From Escallonia rubra (Eukaryota; Streptophyta; Magnoliopsida; Escalloniales; Escalloniaceae): a stretch of 64,000 nucleotides of DNA. Numbering within the stretch: position 1 is the first letter of the stretch; every line of letters starts with the position of its first letter. A model generated the notes under the pieces. It saw nothing but the letters and a program-made list of their open reading frames with translations, was not told the DNA's origin and did no database searches. The stretch spans positions 302,012 through 366,011 of the forward strand of contig JAVXUO010002982.1 in assembly GCA_033065855.1 (NCBI GenBank), written 5' to 3'. Shown here in pieces: positions 23,952 to 33,694 of this stretch. A program made the position numbers and the translations under genes.

Positions 23952-25253
23952 AGGGGAAGGGGGGGGGAGGGGTGAATAGAGTTTTAAGACTACTTTAAAA
24001 AATAACAAGTAAATACTTCAAACTTAGAGAGGATAAGAATAACACTTGAAAAGCTACAACCAACAAACCTCAAACACAATATCTCAAGTAAGCAAACTAG
24101 CCAATCTCAACACAAATGTAAAACGATAAAGTAAAGAGAGAAGGGTTTAGAGATACTTGACAATGAAATTTAAATGGTTTGACTTGATATACCCTCAAGC
24201 CTACGTCCACCCTTTCAAGGAAGTCCCTTGAAAGGCCTAGAATCCACTAGTATGATCTTCCTTACGGGTCAAGATCGAACCTCTTACAATCCCTTGATGC
24301 TATGCCCACATCAAGAACAAGCTTTGACAAACCCAAAGCTCCAAAGCTTGACAACCCCAAGCTTTGATACAAGAAACTTTAGATGAAGAAATGTGTACAA
24401 GATTTCACTCTCAAGAAGTAGACGAGTACAAGTTTAAGCACTAGAACAAGAGAGATGAGTGTATGATGACTTATGAAAGTGTATATCTCTCAAATGTAAG
24501 CTCACAATAAATGCTCTCTTGAAATGGATGAGAAATCAATGAAAACCAAGAGAGATTGAACAATTGCTTTGATCTTTGAGAATATGAAAGATAAGAGAGC
24601 TTTGAATGCAATTGATGAATCAAAACAATGCCCAAAATGAGTATTTATAGAGTTGGGAATTAATATGACCGTTTGGAGTTAGGTGGAGCATTAAATGCGC
24701 CAAACGGTAAATACAGTCGACTGTAATGCGCCATTGCAGTCGACTGTAATCCCAAAGTAGCCGTTGGAAATTCAAAATTTCCAACTTGCAGTCGACTGTA
24801 ATCCAATGCAGTCGACTGTAATAGGCTACTGGAAGTATTACAGTCGACTGCATTCCAATGCAGTCGACTGCATTCTAATGCAGTCTACTGTAATACCTCA
24901 CTGCCCAACTTGTAGTCGGCTGCATTCTATAAAATGCTATTTCCTTATTTTCAAAGAATGAAAATCTTTTATGCATGCAAAGGAAACCTATTGGCAAGTT
25001 CTAGGTATACAGTCATCGTAACGATCATCTCTCTATGACTAGTTCACAAAGAAGAAAATAAAAGCATGCAAAAATCAATCGACGAATTCCTTCTTTGATG
25101 CGTTTTGTTGAGAGTCTTTGCCCGTGTTGCTCTTCTAATAGTCCATATGCATGGGTATGAGATTGGTCCTATTGCTTCATCAGCGCAATGCATGTTACAC
25201 AACATAAACATCAAAGTTGTTTGTCATTAAAACCAAGTATAATCCTAGGTTAA
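23952..25253. mobile_element. 1.3-kb insertion with 10-bp direct repeats
   Basis: A perfect 10-bp repeat ATAACCATAG flanks the block (23942-23951 and 25254-25263). It begins with a G-rich tract (AGGGGAAGGGGGGGG then AGGGGTGAATAG) and ends CCTAGGTTAA. No terminal inverted repeats and no coding capacity were seen, so the class is unknown. A CAGTCGACTG palindrome array lies inside. Confidence 0.6.
24714..24922. repeat. array of CAGTCGACTG palindromes
   Basis: Six perfect copies of the 10-bp palindrome lie at 24714, 24737, 24789, 24809, 24841 and 24861, followed by two diverged copies at 24881 and 24913. The palindrome often extends to TACAGTCGACTGTA or TGCAGTCGACTGCA. Spacing is irregular (20-52 bp). 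Each copy contains GTCGAC. Confidence 0.95.
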
Positions 25254-25660
25254 ATAACCATAGGGTTAACACTAACTATTTATGAAAATTCATGAAAAAA
25301 CTGCCAAATTAATTTTTTACCTTTAATGACGATTCCGCTTCTTATTCAAATTAAACACACTAATTCACGCTTTTTGCCCCTACTTCTCTTCTTCCTCCAG
25401 CTGCCATGATCCATTCACACACCCAACACCCAGAATCACACACCAACCCACCAAAAACACCTACATATGCTTACTTAACACACACTTAACATAATTAAAC
25501 CCAAAATCATACCCTTACCCCTTTACCCGAATGATGAACACACACATGAACATACATGTTACACGCACTCCCTGCTACACAATTCCCATCTCTCGGCTAA
25601 ACACACAACATACCCAAAATCATAAATGTAATTCCTAAAACAATATATTTCATTCTCTAA

Positions 25661-26051
25661 GGGTGTGTTTGGATATAGGATTTGAACTGGGGATTTGACT
25701 TTGGTAGGGTATTTGTAAATCACTTGGACAAAATATCTTGTTTGGATAGTTCAAAAAGGAATTTTTGAAATTTCGGAGTGATTTGAACTGTGGATTTGGG
25801 GTCACCAAATCCACAGTTCAAATCACTAGTTTGAACTAGTTATTTGTCAAATCCACTCCAATACTTTACAAACCCACACTAACTAGTTCCCTATTTTTTA
25901 GGAATCTTGTCTCTCACTTTTTTAACAACATTTTGCTTCCTTTCTTCCAAACAAGATATTTCAAAATGATAGAATTTGTAAATCAGGGAATTTCGAAATG
26001 AAGGCATTTAGAAATACTTGGTATTTCTAAATCCCATATCCAAACACACGG
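25661..26051. mobile_element. Tourist-type (PIF/Harbinger) MITE
   Basis: The left end GGGTGTGTTTGGATATAGGA and the right end ATATCCAAACACACGG are inverted repeats, flanked by TAA on both sides (25658-25660, 26052-26054), as expected for PIF/Harbinger. The 391-bp non-coding interior contains further inverted blocks such as GATTTGAACT. Confidence 0.85.
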
Positions 26052-27084
26052 TAATCCCTAGCCATAACCATGATCTTCCACAAATCCCACACCCAAAGTT
26101 ATACACTTACATACACTGTAAATATCCATTGCACCACTACACCACCATAATCTCTCTTCGTTATCCCCTTCGAATCCGAAAATCATTTAAACGTTATGAA
26201 TTCCATTAATGACCAATAACTCCTTCCAATTTTGATTGTTCAGAGTCGTTGGATTGACTTTGCTTCATCAAACCTATATCATCGTTTCTGTATCCGTCGT
26301 TTCTTATGGAATATCACAACAATTTGTTGTGAACCCCGAGAGCCAATATGCAGGATTTTTGTTAAAAACTTTTGTATTTTGATTGCCTGACTGCGATTAT
26401 TGTTATCATGATTTACATAGTTTCCCCTACCTGGATATGGGATTAGGTAGATTCCTAAGCCTCAGATAATCTCTGAGCAAGAATATACTTTGGGAATGCG
26501 GATTAGGTTTGGATAAGCTATTTGATGATTTGGTATAAGATGGAAATTTGGCTAAACCCACGATAATAGATTGCTAATTATTTGCTTTTGGAACCAGAAG
26601 ATTTTAACGGTTTATTCGAAGTAGATGATTGAAGAATAATGCCTTGAGATTTTTGTAAATAATGTAACTATGAATTGGAAGTGATTTGGTAATAGAGAGT
26701 CTTATATTCTACTGAAAATGAATACATAGGTATCCAAAAATCATATGTTGTGCTATGTAAGGAGAACACATCTGTAGGTAACGAATTCGGTAACAACTTG
26801 GGCTCGTTGAGATAGGGCACCAGAGTGTGCAGTGAAACTATAGTGGTGATAGTTTTCTGTCGTTCTGTGAAGTGTACACTGAACTGTAAGTATGCAATAT
26901 GTAGCTATGTTAAGATAACACGCCTCTCGATGATGAACTCGGCAATAATTTGGACTCGTTGTTTGAGGTAGCTCAGCTACGATATGGTAGTTATTAGAGT
27001 GACACAGTAGAAGTGTAGTGCTAAGGCGTTATGGCATATCCGCGAGTAAATTTCGAGGACAAAATTTTTATAAGGAGGGAAGAA

Positions 27085-27905
27085 TGTAATACCCCGAATT
27101 TCGGGAGCCGGATAGATAGCCATCTAGGCTCCAAAAAATAGACAGGCGTTAATTTTGAGCAATGCTCGGATAGTAGTAGAGAATGGACGCTTAAAAGAAT
27201 TTTGGGGAAAAATATAATTTTTGAAATTTTGGGGCATTTTCGTAAATTCGTGAAACTTTGGGGGCATAAGTGTAATTTATGATTCTAGTGATGAAAAATG
27301 ATAAACTGAATGCTAGTATAAATTTTCAGTGATGTCTAATTAAATTAAGAAGGGTTAGAAAAGTTTTGGGGCTTAAGCGTAATTTTTTAAAGTTTGGGGG
27401 TCTTTTTGTAAATATGTAAAGTTTAGGGTCATATGTGCAATTTTATAAAAAAATATTTAGAAGCCTTTTTTTAGAGTGCCACCACCTACCAGCTTGAGTG
27501 ACTAAGCTAATTTAGTCATTTAATAATGGGTTGATAAAGATTTCGGGTGAAGAAAGGAAAAGAGAAGGAAAAAAATAAGAGAAACATAACAGAACAAGAA
27601 ACAGAGAAGAAGAAAGAACAGGGGCCGTGGAGAGGGAAGAAAAACAAGATCAAAGAGGAAGATTTAGGTCTATTCAGCAGCTAAATCCCCCACCCAACCT
27701 CTAGTGTGCATACCTTAGTGTGTGTTTGTGGTATTTATAAGTGTGTTTCGTAACTGTGGAGCATGTGAATAAGCCATGAACATGGCTGAGCAAAGAGATA
27801 TGCTTCGGGTGAGAATTTTGGTCATAGTTTAATGTAATTTTGGAAGATGTAATTAACGACCCGGGAGTTCGGGGCGGCGGATCTCCGGATTTCCGGGGCG
27901 TTACA
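27085..27905 (+). repeat. Gypsy-type LTR, 821 bp
   Basis: It starts TGTAATACCCCGAATTTCGGG immediately after a purine tract (TAAGGAGGGAAGAA) and ends GGGGCGTTACA. This is the layout of the 3' LTR of a Ty3/Gypsy element read on the plus strand. The 675 bp before it look like non-coding 3' internal region. No matching 5' LTR was identified. Confidence 0.65.
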
Positions 27906-28257
27906 CACATAGCCCAGGCAATAGAACACGTAAGATTACAGAGTGTTTAAGTTGATGTATATGGACTTAGTTTGCCGCTGGGAAAGTCTCAGTAAGTGGT
28001 CATAAGATGTTATAAACGGTTATAGATATTGAATAATCTAGCAAATTTGTAACCGGTCCCCCAGAAAGGTTGTGATTATTGGTCAAACAACAGAACCAAA
28101 ATTGTTTTTTTTAATCACAGCACTTATTATGCCTGCAATGGCCTCTAGATTAAAGGTGAGCATCCAAACCAGTGAAAATCGATTCAACCGATGATACAAA
28201 ACCCTCTAATCTGACCATTCACGAACTAACCATATAATACAATCGACATGGTTTGTA

Positions 28258-28826
28258 TTTTTTTTTTGGTAGAAAGATAATTGCATTGAAATAAAGTTTA
28301 AGAGTACAGATTGGCCAGAATGGCTATACATAATAGATCATGACTATGCTTGTCATGCAAAATAAAGGCCAGAAAGTACAGAGACATTAACAGGCTTACA
28401 AAATACAACAGCAAAGAAAGGAAATGCAGATCAGTTACAGCATAAATCATTGACCCAGTCCTGATAAACGGGAATGCGGGCATGACAAACAAAAGCTGCT
28501 AGTGATCTGGCCTCCTTGAGATGCATCTTCTCTGTCTTGGCAATACTGAAACGGTGCAAAGAAGAAACTACTTGATAGAAATCATACATAATAGGTGCTA
28601 CAGTGTTAGGTACATCTTCAGTGTTGGAGTCAGTCATTAGTTGTAAGTGAGTAATGTGTTTCGAAAGAGCCCAGGTTGTCATCGGTAGTAGGCTCTTGGC
28701 TTGAGCCGTAAGCCAGTCAAAAGCTCGAGAAGAGAAAGCTGCGGAGCCACATCGAATAGAATGTTGCATTTTGCAGGTGAGTCCTATACCAATTTTCTGA
28801 CGAGCTTTATCAAAGATCACTGTCAT
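28258..28826 (-). mobile_element. 5'-truncated LINE, RNase H-like end
   Basis: A 131-codon frame (28826-28431) matches the RNase H-like C-terminus of the LINE at 11.4-20.3 kb, sharing CGSAAFSS, a WAL.K.....L pattern, MYDF, LKEA..LA and a QDW ending. A T run at 28258-28268 is the complement of the A tail. Only the 3' end of the LINE is present, as in typical 5'-truncated insertions. Confidence 0.75.
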
Positions 28827-29082
28827 AAAAACAAATATAGGGGATAAGTGTGGACAAATACAGGCCGTGAGATTTTGGTGGAAAAGGTGAGGGCGTGACA
28901 GAGTGGAGGGGCGTGGGGGTGACAGATTTTGGCTAGGACCAGGATTTTGAAATGTGAAAAAATGCAGTTCGGTTTAGATTTTTTCAAGCAGGTTAAAACC
29001 ACATCGGCCTTACCCAAAGCTAATATACGTTATATTAAAAGATTAATTTCAATTGAAACAAACTTTAGTTACTTTTTACCAT

Positions 29083-29490
29083 GGCTCGTTTATTACTTCC
29101 GTTCCAAATTCTAAACATAGGCCTCAAGATGCTAGCAAATTAGTTGTCACTAGGAATTATAACGGCCTAACAATTAAAAAAAAGCCCCAAGAAGTCCTAC
29201 AATTGACTAAAACCGTTCAAACCAATCCGTTCAGGCTATTTAGATCGAACCATTAAAATGGAACCATTCAACTTTGGGCTTAGTTTTCGTTTTGTTACTT
29301 TCGTTGCAAATACCTCAAGATGTTAGCAATTAGCATATTAGTTCTCATTAGGAATTACAAAGGCCTAATAGTAAAAAATAAAGTCCAAAAATTGACTAAA
29401 ATCCCAAAAGAGTAAAACCATCTAAACCAAACCTTCCAAACAATTAAAATTGAACCAATTAAAATGAAACTATTCAATTCGGCTTAATAG
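29083..29490. repeat. diverged tandem duplication of about 200 bp
   Basis: Two adjacent copies share CCTCAAGATG.TAGCAA, AGGAATTA..A.GGCCTAA and GAACCATTAAAATGGAACC blocks. Non-coding and AT-rich, upstream of the CCCH gene. Confidence 0.6.
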
Positions 29491-29819
29491 TGCTCACTCC
29501 GTGGGCTTCTAAGTAGCGTACCGACCGGACACGTGATCCACAGCCCGGTTGGAGTTTCAAAAGACCCTCTTTGGGCCGCCGGCCTTCAACATGGGCTGTC
29601 TCGAAATTTGGACCCATGTTTTGACTTTTGACCTCCTTCCTATTGGCGGACACAACTCCACATTACAATCCACTTCACCCGGACCAAAAACACGCTCTCC
29701 GGCGGGTCCCCCTGCTTTTCCCGGTCTAAAAAACCCCCGGCCTCCCTTCACCTGCTCCCACGATACCACGCCACCGCCTCACCCGGTTTCCCCCCCGCTC
29801 CCCCAAATTTCCCTCAACT

Positions 29820-30107
29820 TCGCTCTTTTAAAAACGTTTCCTTTCATTTGGCTTCAATCTCTCTACAACTTCACTCTCTGTCTCTCCCCTCTTACTGTGT
29901 CTGTCCACAGTACGACGTTGATGGAGTCGCCGGCTCCCGTGGTCGATACTGTCTCTTTCTCGCCGCCGTTTCGAAACGCCGCCGTTTCCTGCGTTGGGCG
30001 CAATTTACCGGATTCTTAGGGGTCTTATGTGCTCTTTCCTCGGCTCACTTGCCTTTCTCGGACCTGGAAATCTGCAAGTACAATCTTGGGCGGAGATTTT
30101 TATTCAG
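29820..30107 (+). other. probable leader exon of the CCCH gene
   Basis: A CT-rich tract (CTCTGTCTCTCCCCTCTTACTGTGTC) like a plant 5' UTR ends at a possible donor AG|GTTTGG at 30107/30108. A suitable acceptor (GTCATCAG) lies just before the coding start at 31592, suggesting a leader intron of about 1.4 kb. The transcription start and exact splice sites are inferred. Confidence 0.4.
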
Positions 30108-30196
30108 GTTTGGGTGTTTTTCCGTCTTTTAAATCTTTTTAAGTAAAAGTAAAGAAAGGAGAAAAATCTCGAAAACCCAAAATTTATTTTCTTATT

Positions 30197-30560
30197 TCTG
30201 TGGGTTTTGGAGATTGTTCAGAAAAAATGAAGAAAAATCTCAATAACCCACTTTTTATTGCCTCTGGTTTTTTTTTCTTCCTTTCTTTTCTGTGGGTTAG
30301 GAGTTTTGGCAAAAAGAAAGAAGAAAAATCTCAAAAGCCCACTTTTTAATACCTTGGTGGTTTCACTTATTCCTTTTTTCTGTGGGTTTTGGAGATTTTG
30401 CAGAAAGAAAGAAGAAACATCACAAAAAAACCACTTTTTGTTATCTTTGGGGTTTTCTTATTACTTCTTTTCTTTCTGTGGGTTTGGAGCTTTTTCGATA
30501 GGAAAGATCAAAGAAGAAAAAAAAAAAATCTTGAAAACCCACTTCTATTGTTCCCCTTCT
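30197..30560. repeat. four tandem repeats of about 92 bp in leader intron
   Basis: Units starting at 30197, 30289, 30379 and 30475 each read TCTGTGGGTT, then GGAG, then AAGAAAGAAGAAAAATCTC, then a CCCACTTTT block. They lie inside the inferred leader intron of the CCCH gene. Confidence 0.85.
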
Positions 30561-31591
30561 AAGTGGGTTTTTTAGATTTTTCTTATTTCGTTTTGTTTTT
30601 CCTCTCGTTTTTTCATTGGTTAGAATTTAGTAACAAGTTACCATGTATGTGTAATTACAAAGAAGGAAAGTAGAGAAGTTTGTACTTTTCTTATGGGTGT
30701 TCGTATCCCTTGAATTCTTGCGGATAATTTGTGATTTTTCTTACCATATATGTAGGCTGTAGTATAGTGCCTTTAATTTATCTGTATATATATATATCCC
30801 CATCCCCGAGCTACGTTTTTTCTCTCTGATTGTTGAATCCTATGGCTGCACTTTTCGTTTGAGTTTTCTCTAGTCCTCTCAATTTTTTTTTGCCCTCCAC
30901 ATTATGGCATATATCAACTATTGATAACAAGGTCCTGTTTTAAATCTATTCTCTTTTCTATTTGTCTGCTTCTTATGTTTAAATTGATGATTTAGGGGTT
31001 TAGTTAGTTACAGATCAATATTTGGGAATGGGTGTCTGATTTGTTTATGCAATAGAATCTGTTGTTTGTAGATTGTTCGTGATGAGGTTTTTTTACCAAC
31101 TTTATAACCCTATGTTCCTTATCCTAAAAGTAAAAACGAGGAAGTTATAATCCTTAAGTACTAGTTTAGTTAGAGTTGAGATTTGGGTGGGGATCCAATA
31201 TTTTACTTGAAATCAGATGCATTAAAATTTCAAATTCCGTTTATTTAGATGGGTCATTTTCTTAAATACTTATGAACTTAGGTTTTTTCTGTTAATTTAT
31301 ATGTGCAGTCATATGTACTGTCAGTTATGTTTATAAATCTTATAACTTTCTGTTGTAGTTGGTTGAAGTTTATGATTAGATTAGATATGGGTACTTTGAA
31401 AACGATTATTATGAATTCTTTACACATTTTGGTGGAGAGGGAATCATCGTCTGTATAATTATTCTGTTCGCTATAACACCTCAGTGCTTGGTAGAATTTG
31501 GTGAATAACACTTGTGGTCGGCTTTTATCTAGATGGTTGACAAATACTCTATTTTTGTATGTCATCAGATTGATTTCCAGTTGATTGAAGT

Positions 31592-33694
31592 ATGTGTAAC
31601 GGTCCAGAGCAATCAAAGCCCAAGACTTATGCATCATCTTCTAACCCAAAATTTGCATCTAACAATATGAATGATTCAACCGGAGCAGTCAAGACAGAAA
31701 TTTCTTTCTCCAGTCTGCTTGAACTCGCAGCTGACAATGACGTCGAGGGTTTCAAGCAGTCAATGTCATGCATTTCTTCTGCAATCAATGAGTTGGGACT
31801 CTGGTACAGTCATCAGAGGACCTCAAAGCATATGGCACTTAAGCACAGAACCCCTTTAATGGTTGCTGCTACATATGGTAGTATTGATATTGTAAGATTA
31901 ATACTCTCTTTGTCCAAGGTGGATGTCAATCGTTCCTGTGGGCCGGATAAGAGCACTGCCCTTCACTGTGCTGCTTCTAGTGGATCTGTTAATGCTGTTG
32001 AAGTAGTCAAGCTGCTATTGCTTGCTGGTGCGGATCCTGAATCCACTGATGCCATTGGTCATCGCCCAATTGATGTTATTGTTGCACCTCCGAATACTCT
32101 GGTTTTAAAAGATGCACTTGAAGAGCTTCTACAGAATAAAGTTTATCCACGGGATATGAATGTGTCTTCTGCTGACGTGAAACCTGAATCATCATCCTTT
32201 TCATCTTCCCCTGTAAGTGGTTCATTATCTTCTCCGCTGGATGTAACTTCTTTAGATCAACCAAAGTACAATGATGTCCATGTATCATCTGCATCAGATA
32301 AGAAGGAATATCCAGTCGACCCTTCTTTACCTGACATCAGGGATAGTATTTATTCCACTGATGAGTTCCGCATGTTCTCGTTTAAGATCCGTCCTTGTTC
32401 CCGGGCCTATTCCCATGATTGGACTGAGTGCCCTTTTGCTCATCCGGGTGAAAATGCCCGAAGAAGGGACCCTAGGAAGTTTCACTATAGTAGCGTGCCT
32501 TGTCCAGATTTTCGGAAGGGGCAGTGCAGGCACGACGATTTGTGCGAGTATGCTCATGGTGTGTTTGAGTGCTGGCTACATCCTGCACAATACCGGACTC
32601 GACTCTGTAAGGATGGCACGAATTGTGCTCGCAGGGTCTGCTTCTTTGCCCATAAATTGGAGGAACTCAGGCCGCTATATGCGTCAACGGGTTCGGCTGT
32701 TCCATCTCCAAGATCGGTCACTGCTGCTGCCAGTACCATGGACCTGGCTTCGGCCTTGAGTTTCTTACCTTGTTCTCCATCAGCGCTTCCTGCCATGTCA
32801 CCTTCCCCTTTCACTCAATCCATATCCCCTTCTGGAAATGCTTTTGCGCGCCCATCCATGGTTTGGCAACAGTCGAACACCCCAACTTTGCATCCTCCAG
32901 GGAGCAATTTCCAGACAAGCCGCTTGCGATCATCTTTTAGTGCAAGGGATATTCAGTCCGAGGAGCTCAATATGCTGCTTGATTATGGAGTGCCCCAACA
33001 GCAGCTTCTGAGAGATTTGTCATGCTTCTCACAAACCAATATCAATTCATCGTCCTCAACTCTTCCCGCTCGTTACAAAACTATTGCCCCTTCAAACCTT
33101 GATGACATGTTCTCCGCAGAGAGGTCATCCCCTCGATTTTCTGACCCTTCAGCCGTGTTCTCCCCATCACACAAATCTGTGGTTCTAAATCAACTCCAGC
33201 CACTACAGAACAAGCTATCTCCTGTCAACACGAACCTCTACTCTCCTAAGAATGTTGATCATCCACTCTTGCAGACTTCTTTTGGTATTTCCTCTCCTGG
33301 GAGGATGTCGCCTCGAGGCATGGAACCACAGTCCCCATTTAGCTCTAGATTATGTACTCTTGCTCAGCATGAAAAGCATCATCGCAGCCTTGGTTCTGCG
33401 GATCTTGGAGTCAACTCTATAGGAAGTGTTAGTTCCCCTGTGAATTCTATGTCAAATTGGGAGTCCCACAATGGGCAAGTAGATTGGTCGGTAAATGGGG
33501 ATGGATTGGCTCGGGTGAGGAGATCATTTTCAACGAGGGAATCTTCACCTGAGATGAAAGAATCAGCTTCTATTCCAGTCTCATGCGCAACATCGTCCGA
33601 AGGTTCTGACTTGAATTCACAGGTCCAGAGTGGTGATCACGAGGTATTGGGAGCATGGCTTGACCAGCTGCAGCTTGATCATATTATAGCCTAG
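31592..33694 (+). CDS. ankyrin / tandem CCCH zinc-finger protein (RR-TZF)
   Basis: An intact 700-codon single coding exon. Residues 85-150 form two ankyrin-type repeats (RTPLMVAATYGSIDIVRLIL, TALHCAASSGS). The arginine-rich tandem zinc-finger region lies at 269-354: C-x5-H-x4-C-x3-H, then C-x7-C-x5-C-x3-H, then C-x5-C-x4-C-x3-H, with the family-typical ENARRRDPRKFHY between fingers. The rest is Ser/Pro-rich, ending WLDQLQLD near the C-terminus. Length and order match the plant TZF7-TZF9/OXS2 group, which shuttles between nucleus and cytoplasmic granules, binds RNA or DNA, and acts in stress and hormone responses (family knowledge). The start is supported by the conserved opening MCNGPEQSK and by the acceptor just upstream. 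No disruption seen. Confidence 0.95.
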   Translation: MCNGPEQSKPKTYASSSNPKFASNNMNDSTGAVKTEISFSSLLELAADNDVEGFKQSMSCISSAINELGLWYSHQRTSKHMALKHRTPLMVAATYGSIDIVRLILSLSKVDVNRSCGPDKSTALHCAASSGSVNAVEVVKLLLLAGADPESTDAIGHRPIDVIVAPPNTLVLKDALEELLQNKVYPRDMNVSSADVKPESSSFSSSPVSGSLSSPLDVTSLDQPKYNDVHVSSASDKKEYPVDPSLPDIRDSIYSTDEFRMFSFKIRPCSRAYSHDWTECPFAHPGENARRRDPRKFHYSSVPCPDFRKGQCRHDDLCEYAHGVFECWLHPAQYRTRLCKDGTNCARRVCFFAHKLEELRPLYASTGSAVPSPRSVTAAASTMDLASALSFLPCSPSALPAMSPSPFTQSISPSGNAFARPSMVWQQSNTPTLHPPGSNFQTSRLRSSFSARDIQSEELNMLLDYGVPQQQLLRDLSCFSQTNINSSSSTLPARYKTIAPSNLDDMFSAERSSPRFSDPSAVFSPSHKSVVLNQLQPLQNKLSPVNTNLYSPKNVDHPLLQTSFGISSPGRMSPRGMEPQSPFSSRLCTLAQHEKHHRSLGSADLGVNSIGSVSSPVNSMSNWESHNGQVDWSVNGDGLARVRRSFSTRESSPEMKESASIPVSCATSSEGSDLNSQVQSGDHEVLGAWLDQLQLDHIIA

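Larger units (their letters stand above)
21886..27905. mobile_element. 6.0-kb retroelement-like unit with inverted ends
   Basis: The left end TGTAACGCCCCGAAAATCCG (21886) and the reverse complement of the right end (27905) match at about 50 of 53 positions. The unit has TG..CA tips and a perfect 5-bp duplication CACAT on both sides (21881-21885, 27906-27910), the size left by retroviral-type integrases. The right part contains a purine tract (AAGGAGGGAAG) followed by a Gypsy-like LTR. The left part looks like LTR sequence in the opposite orientation. No gag or pol is visible. It may be a rearranged, nested Ty3/Gypsy derivative rather than one normal element. Two later insertions lie inside. 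Confidence 0.6.

Noticed and set aside
24714..24922. CRISPR-like array
   Set aside because: Repeats are 10-bp palindromes with irregular short spacers in plant DNA; no CRISPR repeat length, leader or cas gene.
29549..30019. 156-codon open frame upstream of the CCCH gene
   Set aside because: CT-rich promoter/leader composition, no domain; better explained as upstream and 5' UTR sequence.
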